This document shows, one piece after another, positions 38,601-49,584 of a stretch of 64,000 nt of DNA. Below the pieces are notes generated by a model. It worked only from the letters and a program-made list of their open reading frames with translations, was not told where the DNA came from and did no database searches. The position numbers and the translations under genes were made by a program. Origin of the DNA: Steromphala cineraria (lineage: Eukaryota; Mollusca; Gastropoda; Trochida; Trochidae); NCBI GenBank assembly GCA_916613615.1, contig OU744737.1, forward strand, positions 1,446,001-1,510,000. Reading direction: 5' to 3'. The first letter of the stretch is position 1. Each line of letters opens with the position of its first letter.

Positions 38601-39126
38601 TCACCTCGCCTTCGTGTTTCCCGCATTGGACGTTTCGTTTGCGTTTCATGACGTTGTCCAGAGGCATGGCTCTCATCTCCTCCGCCGCTATGACAACGTG
38701 GTTAGCAGTGCCCGTGGCGTGGAGGTGAATCTTTGTGCACACGTCACACATTGCGTCATAGCAGTCCATGCACCAGTTGACGGCTGGTGCCGTGACGTCA
38801 CCACGTTCACAAACGTCACATGTCTTTTCATCACTGTAGGCCGAGATCACTTCGCAGAGCTTATTTACAAACGTGTCGTCGCCAAAGCTTTCTCCATAGC
38901 GCCCTCTTCTTCCACCTGGCGGGACCTCAGTTACCTGTTTGCAGTCGGGACAGGAGAAGGAGGAGCCCTTGCCACGGGCTAGTTCGTCTGTGATGTGGTC
39001 GCTGAGACACGTCTTGCAGAAGGAATGAAGACAAGGGAGAGACTTGGGACATCGAAGAGGACGCTGACAGATCTTGCAGCTGCAGAGACCATCAGAGAGC
39101 TGCCTGAGGATCTCCACGTCAGCCAT
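35287..39126 (-). CDS. TRIM-type RING/B-box/NHL protein gene (spliced)
   Basis: Three clear coding exons (39126-38152, 37416-36889, 35694-35287) join in phase 0 to give 636 residues. Order: C3HC4 RING (about 15-65), B-box 1 (about 103-145), B-box 2 (about 168-202), predicted coiled coil (about 205-345), NHL repeats (about 380-636). Proteins of this family act as RING-type E3 ubiquitin ligases; the NHL propeller binds protein or RNA partners. The ATG at 39126 is chosen for its context (AAAATGG) and because the open frame upstream has no ATG. Exons are clearly richer in GC than the surroundings. Two candidate 21-nt microexons in intron 1 would raise the length to 650. The substrate cannot be told from sequence, and the exact vertebrate counterpart (TRIM2/3/56/71-like) is uncertain. 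Confidence 0.88.
36507..36849. mobile_element. MITE-like element in intron 2, with target duplication
   Basis: About 343 bp. Ends are inverted: CATTATTCTATCGAGGCAGA on the left and the complement of CATTCTCTCCCCACAGAGGC on the right, continuing through AAGTCATGAAATGTTGATC on both sides. The flanks carry the direct repeat CAAATG (36501-36506 and 36850-36855), a likely target-site duplication. Related elements are at 50225-51140 and 51723-52333. Confidence 0.75.
36889..37416 (-). CDS. TRIM-like gene exon 2: end of coiled coil and first NHL repeats
   Basis: 176 codons, exactly in phase at both ends: acceptor CCCTTAAAG|GTGTTC at 37417-37418 and donor GAG|GTAAGG at 36888. It begins VFETMKDTLQQM (coiled coil), has an acidic Ser/Gln/Glu linker, then an NHL-type repeat SWGVACTSKGEIIVADCRNK followed by RVQKF, and ends in LDLIDME. 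A transposon lies 40 bp beyond the donor; failure to splice would add 27 codons and stop inside that element. Confidence 0.87.
37899..37919 (-). CDS. Candidate microexon b (21 nt), duplicate of microexon a
   Basis: An identical 21-nt segment with the same flanking TTCATTTCAG and GTACGTC, 137 bp from copy a. It is also in phase 0 with exon 2 (GTGTTCGAAACC). It is part of a tandem duplication of the whole exon-plus-intron cassette. Confidence 0.4.
38036..38056 (-). CDS. Candidate microexon a (21 nt) in intron 1
   Basis: The minus strand reads TTCATTTCAG|, then 21 nt, then |GTACGTC. The 21 nt are AGTCTAATTGTTAGACTACAG (two halves form a GTCTAA/TTAGAC dyad) and encode SLIVRLQ with no stop in the phase 0 set by exon 1. 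It lies 95 nt from the exon 1 donor. Leu residues fall at 4-3 spacing, fitting one coiled-coil heptad at the place where the coiled coil runs across the intron. It is an inference until transcript data are seen. Confidence 0.4.
38152..39126 (-). CDS. TRIM-like gene exon 1: RING, two B-boxes, coiled coil
   Basis: 325 codons from MADVEIL to SEVEILQ. The RING ligands are C17-x2-C20, C32-x-H34-x2-C37-x2-C40 and C59-x2-C62. B-box 1 uses C103, C106, C119, C122, C127, C130 and His residues at 134-143. B-box 2 uses C168, H171, C180, C183, C188, C191, H196 and probably a Cys at 199 or 202 where His is commoner. The remaining 120 residues are rich in Glu, Leu, Lys and Arg with heptad-like spacing. The donor is CAG|GTATGT at 38151. 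The open frame continues 9 codons past the donor, so intron retention would truncate the protein. Confidence 0.9.
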
Positions 39127-40050
39127 TTTGGATCTTGTCGTCTGCTTCTTGCAAAATTCCGTTTGTGGATCCAAACACAAATAATGATGTATTCAACGTG
39201 CTGCTAGCAACGTTTGCACAGCTAATGCACATGCATGTCATTAAATCAGCCAATGACTTCACATATTTGTTCTGTCTATTTATGGGTTCACCCACCTCTA
39301 TAAAAGTTAGGTTTCACATTCTTGCAGCAAAAGCTTCACAGAATTGCAAATTCAATAACGAATCCGATCAACACTCGTTGAGTATTTTGACGTCTGCTTC
39401 CAATGTCGTCTGCTCTGCTCAAAGTCGTTTGGCTGATCACGTGACCTGGTCTGAAACCACAACAAGTCGCTTTAGTATCCACTACTTGAGTAACAAATGG
39501 AATGTGGCGATTAACGCGATTACGATGTGTAGACTGGGCCAGGTACCTATCGGGTTGATCGACCCCACTGGATTAGAGCTCGGGAACAGTCGATGAAATA
39601 CCGATTGATAACTTTACTCTGAGCCACTAGGTCTGGAATAGTCCTGCTTCATGCTATATTTACAGCTACTAATATAACTTAGGGACACATTTTATTACTA
39701 ATTGAAACATTATATATTTAATTAGTTCAGACTAGCAGTTAAAGCGGTTTATCAATCAACATATTCCTCAATAAAACATTACATTACCAACACCAACATG
39801 TTGTAAGAACGTACTTTATTATAACTCTTGTTGTTACAGCTAGCATTTTCTTCTTTGTACCATTTCGAATAAATATGAATTAGCCTATATATTGCAGCTC
39901 ATGTACAATATAATAAATTTTAAATTCATCGCTAACATAACACATTAAGTTGTTATATACCAAACTGAGAGGTGAAATCTATCAGATGTATTTAGAATGT
40001 AAAATAATTTAATTCATATAAGCTGACGAAATAGTTAATTTTTCCCACAT
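39127..40050. other. Upstream region of the TRIM-like gene
   Basis: Expected to hold the 5' UTR and promoter. There is an E-box CACGTG near 39439. I see no TATA box in gene orientation; a TATAAA near 39300 points the other way. The long plus-strand frames over exon 1 and upstream are shadows. Confidence 0.4.
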
Positions 40051-40389
40051 TCGTTGTGCCTGCATTTCCTATCTTCAATATTATACTCGTCTCGAATAAC
40101 TTTAAGAAATATTCCTACTGTATATTGCAATCACCTCCTTTGCAACAATACCCGCCACATTGTTTTTATGTTACTTATACTGCATTACCTACAATAGATA
40201 TCATTGTGCTCTGTAACACCTGTACATTTAAACAGATCTTGTTGACTACAATATACAGCGTCATACTATATCAATATCATTATCTACATTGCACAACTAA
40301 CGTTTTAAATCCTATTCACTTTAACCAAAGTTGCATCACCTCCCCTCTGTTTTGTATTTGTTCGTATTAACAATCTATAACCTGCTTTT

Positions 40390-41050
40390 GTTATCCTACA
40401 TTCCATTGCATCCATTCTACATTGTATCAGTTCATACCAACATTTTATCACCTTCATTCTACATGTATCAGTCCATACAAACATTGTATCACCTTCATTC
40501 TACAATGTATCAGTTCATACCAACATTTTATCACCTTCATTCTACAATGTATCAGTTCATAACAACATTTTAACACCTTCATTCTACATGTATCAGTCCA
40601 TACAAACATTGCATCACCTTCATTCTACAATGTATCAGTTCATACCAACATTGTATCAACTTCATTCTACATTCTATCAGTTCAAACGAACATTGTATCA
40701 CCTTCATTCTACATTGTATCAGTTCATACCAACATTGTATCGCCTTGATTCTACATTGTATCAGTTCATTCTACATTGTATCATCTTCATTCTACATTGT
40801 ATCACCTTAATTCTACATTGTATCAGTTCATTCTACATTGTATCACCTTCATTCTGCATTGTATCACCTTCATTCTACATTGTATCAGTTCATTCTACAT
40901 TGTATCACCTTCATTCTACATTGTATCACCTTCATTCTACATTGTATCAGTTCATAACAACATTGTATCACCTAGGCCTTCATTCTACATTCTATCAGTT
41001 CATACAAACAGTGTATCAACTTCGTTGAACATCGTATCAGTTTATATCAT
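40390..41050. repeat. Minisatellite with 42-bp unit decaying to 18-20 bp subunits
   Basis: The unit begins ATTCTACAATGTATCAGTTC and continues ATACCAACATTTTATCACC; later copies alternate CATTCTACATTGTATCACCT and CATTCTACATTGTATCAGTT. The open frames here follow the repeat and are not supported as genes. Diverged CATTGTATC motifs extend either side (about 40050-41200). Confidence 0.9.
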
Positions 41051-41059
41051 AATTCATTT

Positions 41060-42900
41060 ACCTACAATCTTAAATGTATTTCTCTATATCAAAATTGTAT
41101 TACTTACATTCTACATCATCATATGTTGGTAACTACAATCCATTTCCTATACCATAATTGTATCAAGTATAAATTCGATATTGTATCACTAGATATATCA
41201 TTTACCGTCTGTATTTCAATGCTTTCACTTACATTGTATTTTTGATCCGCTGGAGAATGTATGGTAAAGCCTGTCACGCTGAGAAGAAAGGTGTAAACAA
41301 GAGGCTATTGAAGGTGCCAAGAGGCCTATGAAGAATCCCGTGTTACTTGTATACGAGGTTTACTGTTGGGTCAAGTGCTTTACTTATGATAAGATGATTG
41401 TAGGGCTTCAATAGCTTTGTGGAGTGAAAACAGCATTGTTGTCAGCTACATGGAAAGTGTTCACTTGTAAAAAACCTTATAGCATAATGTGGTGAAAGTT
41501 ATGCTCAACAATTAATGAGAGTAATCTGATCGCTTTGATAGATTCATAGTAAAGACTTAATCACATAGCCTTTGAGAGTAATGTGGTGCACGTTATTGAT
41601 AGTTCGGAACAATCTTTTTTTCTTTCTTTCTTTTTCCCCCCTTTTTTATTTCAAACAAAAATAAAACAACGATAACACTCATGAACTTTTTTTCAAGGAG
41701 TATATGTTCCCTTTGTTTCTCCATAGAAGATACAGGATCAGATATGATATTGTATTTAATCTTCATTTAGCTCTGTCTTTTTGTTTTGTACCCTTTTGAA
41801 AAGTTTTTTTTTGTTATGGTGATTGTATTCTTTCTTGTAGGTGTATTCGGAACAATCTAATGATAGTAATTAGATCCCTTTGATAGATTCATAGCAATAG
41901 TTCCTAAATCACATAAAAACCTTTCACTACCATTCCTTACATACCAAAATAAGTAGATTTACTTAATCTAAATGATAATGCAGAATCGGCTATATAAATG
42001 CAAAGAGTAGTATAGATAAAGGAGCTTCAGAACACTTCTATCCCACATTTAATATTTCTGCCTTTACCCTTTTATTGTCACATCACTACCCTGACCGCTT
42101 GTCGGAAACAACAAGTACAAAAATACCTCAATTTATAAACGTTTATATATTCGATTGACACAACATACTGAATGTCGCTTAACAACCACGACCTTAGATC
42201 TTCGTTTATGGCGGATAACTTTGGCCTTGTAGGTAATAAATAATTTATTGCATGGGCTACTGTTTAATATGTTCAATATGTCCAGCTATGTATATTCTCT
42301 TTATACAACACATACGCCAATCGACCTCTCTGTGTCCGCGTATAGTAAGGCTTTGTTACGTCTCTACAGAAAGCCAGTACGTATTACACATTCTGTGAAA
42401 TAACGTTCTATATCGCTAATGCAGCGTGCATTTGTATGAAGTAAAGGCGCATTGGTTAAGATTTTGCCTTTGATGTTAAGACCTATTATAGTCGATGTCT
42501 TGAATAATAGTCAACAAGGGCGAACGTTATTCCTTAGCCTCACTTCCACCTTATAGTACGGTCTAATGGTACGATATGCATGGTTAAACTCAGATAGGAC
42601 TTTCTAAATAAATGTTGTTTATTTTGTATATATAAAAACATCCCTTCACGCGCAAGAAATACGCGCTCACATGTACATACACCACTTAAAGGGAACTTTT
42701 GTAAATTTTTCTTAAAACATAATTTTATAAAAAAAATAGGCTTATGCATTTAAATGACGATTACACTATCTGACAGGCATATTAGATAAACAAAACTGAA
42801 CTTTCTCTAAAGAGTTTTGGTTTAAGAAACATGGCAGTGGAAACCAAATGTTAAGGAACATCTCTTATAAAGAGTTGAAATTAAAGAGTATTATGAAATA
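41060..42900. other. AT-rich intergenic DNA
   Basis: Nothing recognised except homopolymer-rich T/C tracts near 41,600 and 41,800, and two similar phrases (TTTGATAGATTCATAG near 41,537 and 41,880) suggesting an old local duplication. Confidence 0.5.
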
Positions 42901-42924
42901 TTCATTTGAAAGACAATAGTTTAT

Positions 42925-43090
42925 CATATGTAAGTATATTTATGGATAAATAAATATAACCCAACCCAGCAGAGGAGTGCAAGTCACTCATAGCCTGAGC
43001 ATGGACAATATATTAGCATATTTAAGTATATATATATGGATAAATGCATGTATCCAAACACAGCAAAGGGCGGCAACTCTCTCCGCTACA
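42925..43090. repeat. Two-copy diverged duplication
   Basis: CATATGTAAGTATATTTATG GATAAAT... followed by ACCCA-CAGCAGAGG recurs as CATATTTAAGTATATATATA TGGATAAAT...CACAGCAAAGG about 90 bp later. Confidence 0.55.
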
Positions 43091-43337
43091 CGTGTCAAAC
43101 GCGTTTATTAAATTACAACATACTAAATTATATCACAGGTACAGAGTGTATCTGTTGATCAATCAATTACTAGTTCACAAGGTATGGCATGGCGACAATA
43201 CAAAAGCCACCCAAGTCGTGCACGGGTTTTGTTCATGTTTACACCACTGCTAACCCTTTCATACATTCTCTATCAATTGGTGAAGTTACCTACCGCATGT
43301 CGCCACGTGGGCCGAGGTCAGAGGTCAAACAAGCAAT

Positions 43338-43800
43338 TTTATATAATGCAGGGTTTGTCAAAAAATAGGAACATAGTCAGTCTAGTTATATTAATGTTTT
43401 AAAACCCTTTTCTTTTTCTCAATTTTAATTGCATTAATAAATAGAGGAATGTTATTCTTCACAACTGAAAATTTCAATGAAAATCTAGACTTGTAACTTT
43501 ATATAATGCAGGGTTGGTCTAAAAAAATAGGAACATTGTTAGACTAGATTAAGTTAATGTTTAACAACTTTTCCTTTTTTCAATTTTAATTGTATTAATA
43601 AATAAAGGAAAGGTCTTCTTTACGACTGAAAATTTTAATGAAAATCTAGACTTGCTGTGCAATGAAATAAATAGGGTCATGTTTTAAAACGTTTCTCTTT
43701 CTCACTTTTAATTGCATTAATAAATAGAGAAAAGTGTCTTCTTTACGACTGAAAATTTCAAAGAAAATCTAAACTTGCTTTTCAAAAGATGATGTACAAT
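43338..43800. repeat. Three-copy tandem repeat, period about 160 bp
   Basis: TATAATGCAGGGTT at 43343 and 43502. The block TTTTAATTG-ATTAATAAATA, then GACTGAAAATTT and GAAAATCTAGACTTG, occurs three times; the third copy lacks the first part. Confidence 0.8.
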
Positions 43801-43869
43801 TAAATGAATAGGATATTTATCTAGGTAAAATGATGTGAACAAAGAGCCTGATTCTTATATCATAGTTAA

Positions 43870-44473
43870 AGGGACAGTCCTATAGCAATCAAGAGGACGC
43901 AGTGATGCAATCTATTCTTTGTCTAACAGCTAAAATGGTACCCTCACTAACATTTGAAAATATGTGTGAAATAATCATGTATAAATATACACTTAATTAC
44001 TCATGGTGAGGTCATAATGTGAAATACAAGGACTCTCGAACCTGACTCCCTGCGGCTTTGATCAGGTCAGACAGCCTCGGGAGTCAGGTCTCGAGTCCTT
44101 GTATTTCACATAATGACCTCACCATGAGTAACTAAGTGTATAATTATACCGAAATTCTTTTTCCCTCAAATTTGTTATGCATGTGTTTCATGTGTAACGT
44201 CAAAACAAAGCGGCACGTAACAGATGCAATCATGTGACAAATCACGTGACGAGTCAATATCTCAGGTCAGTGTCACAAATTTCTGTCACAAAACTGACCT
44301 CCTCACGGATAGCCGGGGTCAGTGTGCAGATATATTTTTCAATCACGTGATGTCAACTGACCAATGATATTCTTACAAATTTAATAGAGGTATAATAATC
44401 ATATATAAGAATAAACAGGGATGTAATCTTGAATTTTGTTTTCACATAAAAATACCCCGATAGCACTGTCCCT
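43870..44473. mobile_element. TTAA-flanked MITE-like element
   Basis: About 604 bp. The left end TTAA|AGGGACAGTCCTAT and the right end, read inverted, AGGGACAGTGCTAT next to TTTA (a decayed TTAA), form terminal inverted repeats. TTAA target sites are typical of piggyBac-type elements. A long hairpin (43986-44143) is nested inside. Confidence 0.65.
43986..44143. repeat. Long inverted repeat (hairpin), arms about 64 nt
   Basis: The arms start TATACACTTAATTACTCATG and end in CCTGACTCCC on the left; the right arm begins GGGAGTCAGG and mirrors it with a few mismatches around a loop of about 29 nt. Confidence 0.9.
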
Positions 44474-44559
44474 TTTATCGCATTCGAAGACGATTTTTGA
44501 AATTTTATATATCATTATATTTTATGGTATGGTATCGTTTTACTTTTATGTTTTAATGT

Positions 44560-44700
44560 GTTTAGTGTCTCGTAAGCCTTCTGCCTGGATGTAACCATTA
44601 ACAATACGTTGCGGCTACAAAACATGAAATGTGTAAAATGTGACACTTTAATAAAAATATGTCTTCTTCTTCTTCGTCTTCTATCATATATGTGTTTATG
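44560..44700 (+). mobile_element. Retroposon-tail-like sequence with (CTT)n
   Basis: TTTAATAAAAATATG is followed by a CTT-rich tract (44658-44685). The preceding 80 bp are of higher complexity. It resembles the 3' end of a SINE or LINE copy; no internal promoter boxes were identified. Confidence 0.3.
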
Positions 44701-45456
44701 AGATTGCATGCCTTAAATTGTAACTTGGCTGTTTAGTCCTCATATCATCTTCTGAATAACACCGATATGTATGATATAAAATGATTGGATGTTCGCCGTG
44801 TTGTATGTTAACAATAAAGAAACAAATGACAAATATGCTGCTCTTCGCCACTTAAAAGTGTCATTCAAAGGTGAAATTAAAGTTTCCTTATATTCAAAAC
44901 ACTTCTCATTTGATAAACACTTGATGGAAAAAATATTAACCTCAAAACAGTCAAACCAAGTTCTGTACTCGCGTCTATGAGATATTGTGCATGCTTTTCC
45001 CGACCCTAGTTCTGTAACCTATTATAGAGATTGACGAGTTTGGGTCAAAGGTCAAACAAGACGTGTGATATATCATGATTTACAACCTGCCAAGTTTACA
45101 AAAACGTGTTTTCTGCGCAGTCAACATTGGGAGGCGTGTGGCACAATGTGAAAGGTGATGGCGCGTTGTTTAATCATATCTTGTTAATTGAATTGCTTTT
45201 TGCCTAACCCAAAATATATATTTACCAACACACATAAGGATCTGTACAGAACGTCGGTTTAATCAAATAAAGAATAGAATTTCTTTTCAACGCCTAATGA
45301 ACAAACGGATTACAAGCTTCATGGCTGTGCATTTTATAAGAACATTTCTACAATCTAGGTCTAAATTCTACATTCAATTCAAGAGCGCTAACGTTCTGCT
45401 AAACTGTAAAGGTTCTAACATGCGGGTGAACTCATCAATGTAACCTTTACCTTTCA
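44700..45456. other. Intergenic DNA, nothing recognised
   Basis: Includes an unremarkable 63-codon frame at 44789-44980. Confidence 0.5.
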
Positions 45457-45780
45457 ATGGGCAGTAGCACGTCTTTTGAAAATTGTATATTTCAAAAATG
45501 TCACTGATCATTGCACGTTAATGCTAAATGTATTATTATGGTAGTATCCAAAATCTCATTCCACAAACAAGAATAAATTATGAAGATTCACTTAGAGGTC
45601 CATTTGCGGCCATTTTTGTGTAAACAACTTTAATTCATTTTGTGTAATAAAAGGGAATTGCATGGTTGAACTTTATATTGCATGTTTTAACTATTGATGT
45701 TTTGTTAGTTTAAATGCATTGCCCTTCAATTGGAGCCCTTTATTTCCTTTAATCTCCCTAAAAACGTACTACTGCCCTTT
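45457..45780. mobile_element. TTAA-type MITE, copy in inverse orientation to 50713-51068
   Basis: The ends GGGCAGTAGCACGT-TTTT and AAAACGTACTACTGCCC are inverted. The interior (GCGGCCATTTTTGTG, TAATTCATTTTGTGT, TTGCATGG) matches the complement of the 50.7 kb element. Confidence 0.75.
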
Positions 45781-45784
45781 AAAA

Positions 45785-46130
45785 GGGATTGTTTTAACAA
45801 GCCAATATCAATATAAGATGTCGATTAAAAACACAACCTTAATATTAGAGAAAAATATCAAACTAGATTTAAATTTGAGTAAAAGGTGAAATTGTTGTTG
45901 AAAATATAACATTCAGAGAGGTTCGCGTATAATAACTCGAATGTAACATTTACCTTAAAAATTGATATCTTTTAACCCGCCAGTATCAATATGAGATGAC
46001 GATTTAAACATAAACCTTATATAAATATCATATAAAAGACAACAGAATACACAAACTAGGTTTAAATTGAGTGTTAAAATTAGTTGAATAACATTGAGAG
46101 AGGTTCGCTTATAATAACTCGAGGTACGGT
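45785..46130. repeat. Two-copy tandem duplication, period about 181 bp
   Basis: GAGAGGTTCGCGTATAATAA then CTCGA at 45917 recurs at 46098. Upstream blocks AGCCAATATCAATATAAGAT and CGCCAGTATCAATATGAGAT also pair. Confidence 0.8.
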
Positions 46131-47160
46131 ATTTAATGTAAGGATCATAAACAGGATTATCATGTCACATTTATCACGTCGCCGGGTGCTGTACAAACAC
46201 TACAAGAGTATTTGAGGGATATCTGTAGGTTGACACATAAACCACAGGAGTATCAACACGGTCTGCAGTCGATCATCTGTACGAGGCAGTTATACATGTT
46301 CCGGGTTGCACTATATTTGAAGCCAGCCCTGAACTATGACTGTGAATAGTTATCTGTGAGGCAGGCTGGGGTTCAATATCTACTTTGTAAATAGTTGATT
46401 GTAAACGTTCCTCCTTCAAAACAACATTTGCCCCTTTTGAGAAAGATTTCTTCGATTAGAACTTAATGTGAACACACATGATATTTAGGAGAACCTCTCT
46501 ACTCCTTCATTGTATTGATAAAAAGGACCGTCTATTCCAAAACATCTAGACTAACAGTAAGTCTGTCATAAGTATTGAAAATAGTACTTAAACAAATCTT
46601 GTGTTATACCAAAAAGAAGATGCTTTAACTTCTAAAGCTGGGTAACCTAGACTTGCTTTACTTTTCTAGACTGGGCTGGTTGTCAATTGAATATTTTTTC
46701 TCAAGGGTCTTGATGATGCTGTTGTTAGTAATACATTTGCTATCTCTAACTATGAACAGGATATGACATTAAATAGTTATGTATCGGAAAGCTATTGACA
46801 TGATAATAACATAGAAAAAGTTGATGTAACGGCGATGATTGCTTTATAAGTGATCCCGTTTGCGATCACGCTCCTCGCTAGCAACATTTCTCCGCCGTAC
46901 ACCTCGCTAGTTCCGGTGTACGGTTATACACAGTGAGTACCATACGACAGAATTTAGGCCCAAAAGCTTTACCGTATTTTTAAGCACTTCGACAGTCTTG
47001 TGAAACTGATACTAAAATGATTGGTAAAAGGAGATCCCCCTGCATACCACCTGCTGAAAGGTGGTCTTTTGTCACATTCAACCAATCAATCAATCAATCA
47101 CTAGTTTATTTACGTCTCTCTTACATAGATGCACATTAAATCACCCAAACATCTAGGTAA
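46131..47160. other. Intergenic DNA, nothing coding recognised
   Basis: Contains a small CCGTACACC/GGTGTACGG inverted repeat (about 46897-46924). Confidence 0.5.
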
Positions 47161-47226
47161 GTGAGTGAGTGAGTTAGTGCTTAGTGCCGCTTGGGGAATA
47201 TTTCAGACATCAGCGGCGGACACCTA
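47161..47226. repeat. Mollusc-type interspersed repeat fragment
   Basis: GTGAGTGAGTGAG followed by GTTAGTGCTTAGTGCCGCTT, AATATTTCAGACATCAG and CGGCGGACACC. The order resembles a widespread repeat I associate with gastropod and bivalve genomes; recognised from memory, not searched. Confidence 0.45.
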
Positions 47227-47262
47227 GGTAAATGTATTTATCATCCAAAAGTGGCTACCACA

Positions 47263-47328
47263 GTAGATATCGCTTTTCTGAGATCAAGCGATATCTACAA
47301 GCGATATCTACATTGTAGATATCGCTAC
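47263..47328. repeat. Compound palindrome built on GTAGATATCGCTT
   Basis: GTAGATATCGCTT (47263-47275), its complement twice in tandem (47286-47298, 47299-47311), then GTAGATATCGCTA (47315-47327). Confidence 0.85.
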
Positions 47329-47414
47329 AATCAAATCGTCATAATCCTATTACATCATCAGTTAAATGACATCACAAGGCTTTGGCATCATTTAGAACAC
47401 AGATGACAATACTA

Positions 47415-47472
47415 TGACGTCACAAAGTTCATGGCGTAACAATGCTATGACGTCATAATGCTGATGACGTCA
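47415..47472. promoter_or_regulatory. Cluster of three TGACGTCA (CRE-type) palindromes
   Basis: Perfect TGACGTCA at 47415, 47448 and 47465, with near matches TGACATCA at about 47367 and TGACCTCA at about 47480. They may be part of a repeat rather than an enhancer. Confidence 0.45.
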
Positions 47473-47579
47473 CAATGCAATGACCTCACTGTTCAAGAAG
47501 TCTAATGGCAGTTTTGTGTTCAGATATGTTCATTCTTTGCTAATAACTGTTGAAAAATGATTTGGATGATAAATAAAAT

Positions 47580-47716
47580 CTCACCCTCGTGTCTTCTGAT
47601 ATCAAATATATCAACACTCGTTGATTAAAGTAAAAATATCCTCGGCAAGCCTCGGATATTTGTAACTTTAATCAACTCGTGTTGATATATTTGATATCAG
47701 AAGACACTTGGGTGAG
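47580..47716. repeat. Long inverted repeat (hairpin), arms about 62 nt
   Basis: The left arm ends GATTAAAGTAAAAATATCC and the right arm begins GGATATTTGTAACTTTAATC; the outer parts are CTCACCCTCGTGTCTTCTGA and its near complement. The loop is about 12 nt. The right arm is related to a segment of every macrosatellite unit. Confidence 0.92.
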
Positions 47717-47739
47717 ATTCTCTATATATATGGCAAAAG

Positions 47740-48700
47740 TTAGCTATATTAAAGCCTCATAGATAGATGGCAGGTGCGTGCTGTATAAGGTTAACTAAAT
47801 GGCGTCACGCTAGGAACGACTAAAGTATAGCATTGCGATTATCACGTCTTCATGTATTTAGGCCGTGTTATTTAAAGATGCACTGCCTATAGTCATATCT
47901 TTTCTGCCTTTCAATTAAGTCGAAAAATCAATTATGATAATATTTATAAAATCATATAGTATTTGTATCCCTTAATGTGCGGAAGCCGAAATCACAAGTA
48001 CTATTAACATGGACTTTTTAATAAATATTTTCAATAACTCTCATCTAAAATTTATGTTCTACAAGTATTATTTTTTTAACAACATCAACAAATTGAATCG
48101 ATTCATTTTCCGGTTTTTGATCAAAGTCATGGCTTTCTACTCTTATATTTTCGCTCTGCTGAAAACAAAATAGCATTAAATTGAAAACTTTTAGTAACTG
48201 TCAGTAACATTGACATCATTCATAAAGTCAGGCATATTTTTTTAGCACTTCACACTATAGGCCTGGACATGAGTTGCAAACAGTTTATTCATAAAATTAA
48301 TTATCTTTAAAATCCCATTAAGCTACAACACATTTCAAAATGTTTTTTATCAACTATTTGTTAGAAAGTCAGTTATGCCTATATAAAAAAGACACTATTT
48401 AAAACAAGAACTCTAGTCTTAAGGGGGTATGTTGAAATATAAACGACCTTATTGGATGCAATATAAAGTGATAACCACAGATATTGAGTAATGATTCGAA
48501 ACATAAATCTAAATAAACGTTTTATCTTAAACTCTTATTTAGAAGAAAAGCTATCTATATATAAATGTATTTTATAATCAATAATTCTATAATTGATGAA
48601 GGCAATACCAAACGTTTGAAAAACGTTCAATGGCTATCAATACCATCAATAAAAGGTCTATAACGGAGTATTTGATTACAGACGTGTCTGCAAACACTAC
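47740..48700. other. AT-rich intergenic DNA, nothing recognised
   Basis: No frames, RNA genes or clear repeats seen. Confidence 0.5.
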
Positions 48701-48709
48701 CATTATAGG

Positions 48710-49112
48710 TCGATCACGCAACTAAATATAACAGATTAATTGCTTATAATAGAACCTGACATATAACACAACCTTGCAGTAGTCCCCTGGTAAACATTTA
48801 AAGGCAATGTCGCGCACTTCAAAGTTATTACTATTCTGGATTTATCATACATAAACGTTTTCTGTATATATGTTTCTAAGAGATGATATTACAGCAAAGA
48901 TCAACTTATTACGCAACTAAATATAACCGATTGCTTATAATACAATCTGGCATAGAACACAACCCTGCAGTCGTTATCTGGTAAATATTTATTGGCAACG
49001 CCCCACTTTAATATCAAAGTTCTCATCATTTTAGACTTATCATACCTATAACGTTTTCTGTATTCATTTAATTCTATTAGATGAAATAATAGCAAAGATC
49101 AACTTTTTAATT
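48710..49112. repeat. Two-copy tandem duplication, period about 195 bp
   Basis: CGCAACTAAATATAAC at 48717 and 48912. Paired blocks ACACAACC-TGCAGT, CTGGTAAA-ATTT, AACGTTTTCTGTAT and AGCAAAGATCAACTT follow in both. Confidence 0.85.
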
Positions 49113-49570
49113 TGACGGTCCTGCAATCCAACATGAAACTCGAGGCAAAATGAGACCCTTCGTCTGAGGTCCATCCGTTTGATTACATGCACGGTGCACA
49201 CTAAAAGTTATTTGACATGAGTGCATTGAAGGATTCGAACACCTATACCCAACCGGCTTTTATCAACCATCGCCTTTAGTTTACTGTACTTGTGTGTGGT
49301 GTAAACGTCAAAACACCTACATATGTTTTTAACGATGTTTCAGTTGCATGTTTGGCAGGTGGAACTAAATATAATTTAATAGCAACTTACCTGTACTTGT
49401 GGTTCACAATGCTCGACTACACAGGTGTAAAATCTACCTGTAATCACATAACGCAGGTGAGGTGAAGTTTGATCAAGATAGACACGACGAAAGATCTCGG
49501 GGTGGACAGCAATGAGGCTCCACATGGGGGAGCACGTGTGTCATCGATATCAATTTGGATAAGGAAATAT
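49113..49570. other. Intergenic DNA, nothing recognised
   Basis: No feature seen. Confidence 0.5.
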
Positions 49571-49584
49571 CATGTTCTGGCATT

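Noticed and set aside
38125..39180. Start of the TRIM-like protein at 39180
   Set aside because: The codon there is TTG, not ATG. The first ATG in the frame is at 39126 with good context and begins at the usual distance before the RING.
38446..39596. Plus-strand frames of 178 and 153 codons over and upstream of exon 1
   Set aside because: Both are antisense shadows of, or run off, the GC-rich RING/B-box exon and show no domain.
40056..41132. Frames of 80-146 codons near 40-41 kb
   Set aside because: They are translations of the 42-bp and 18-20-bp minisatellite.
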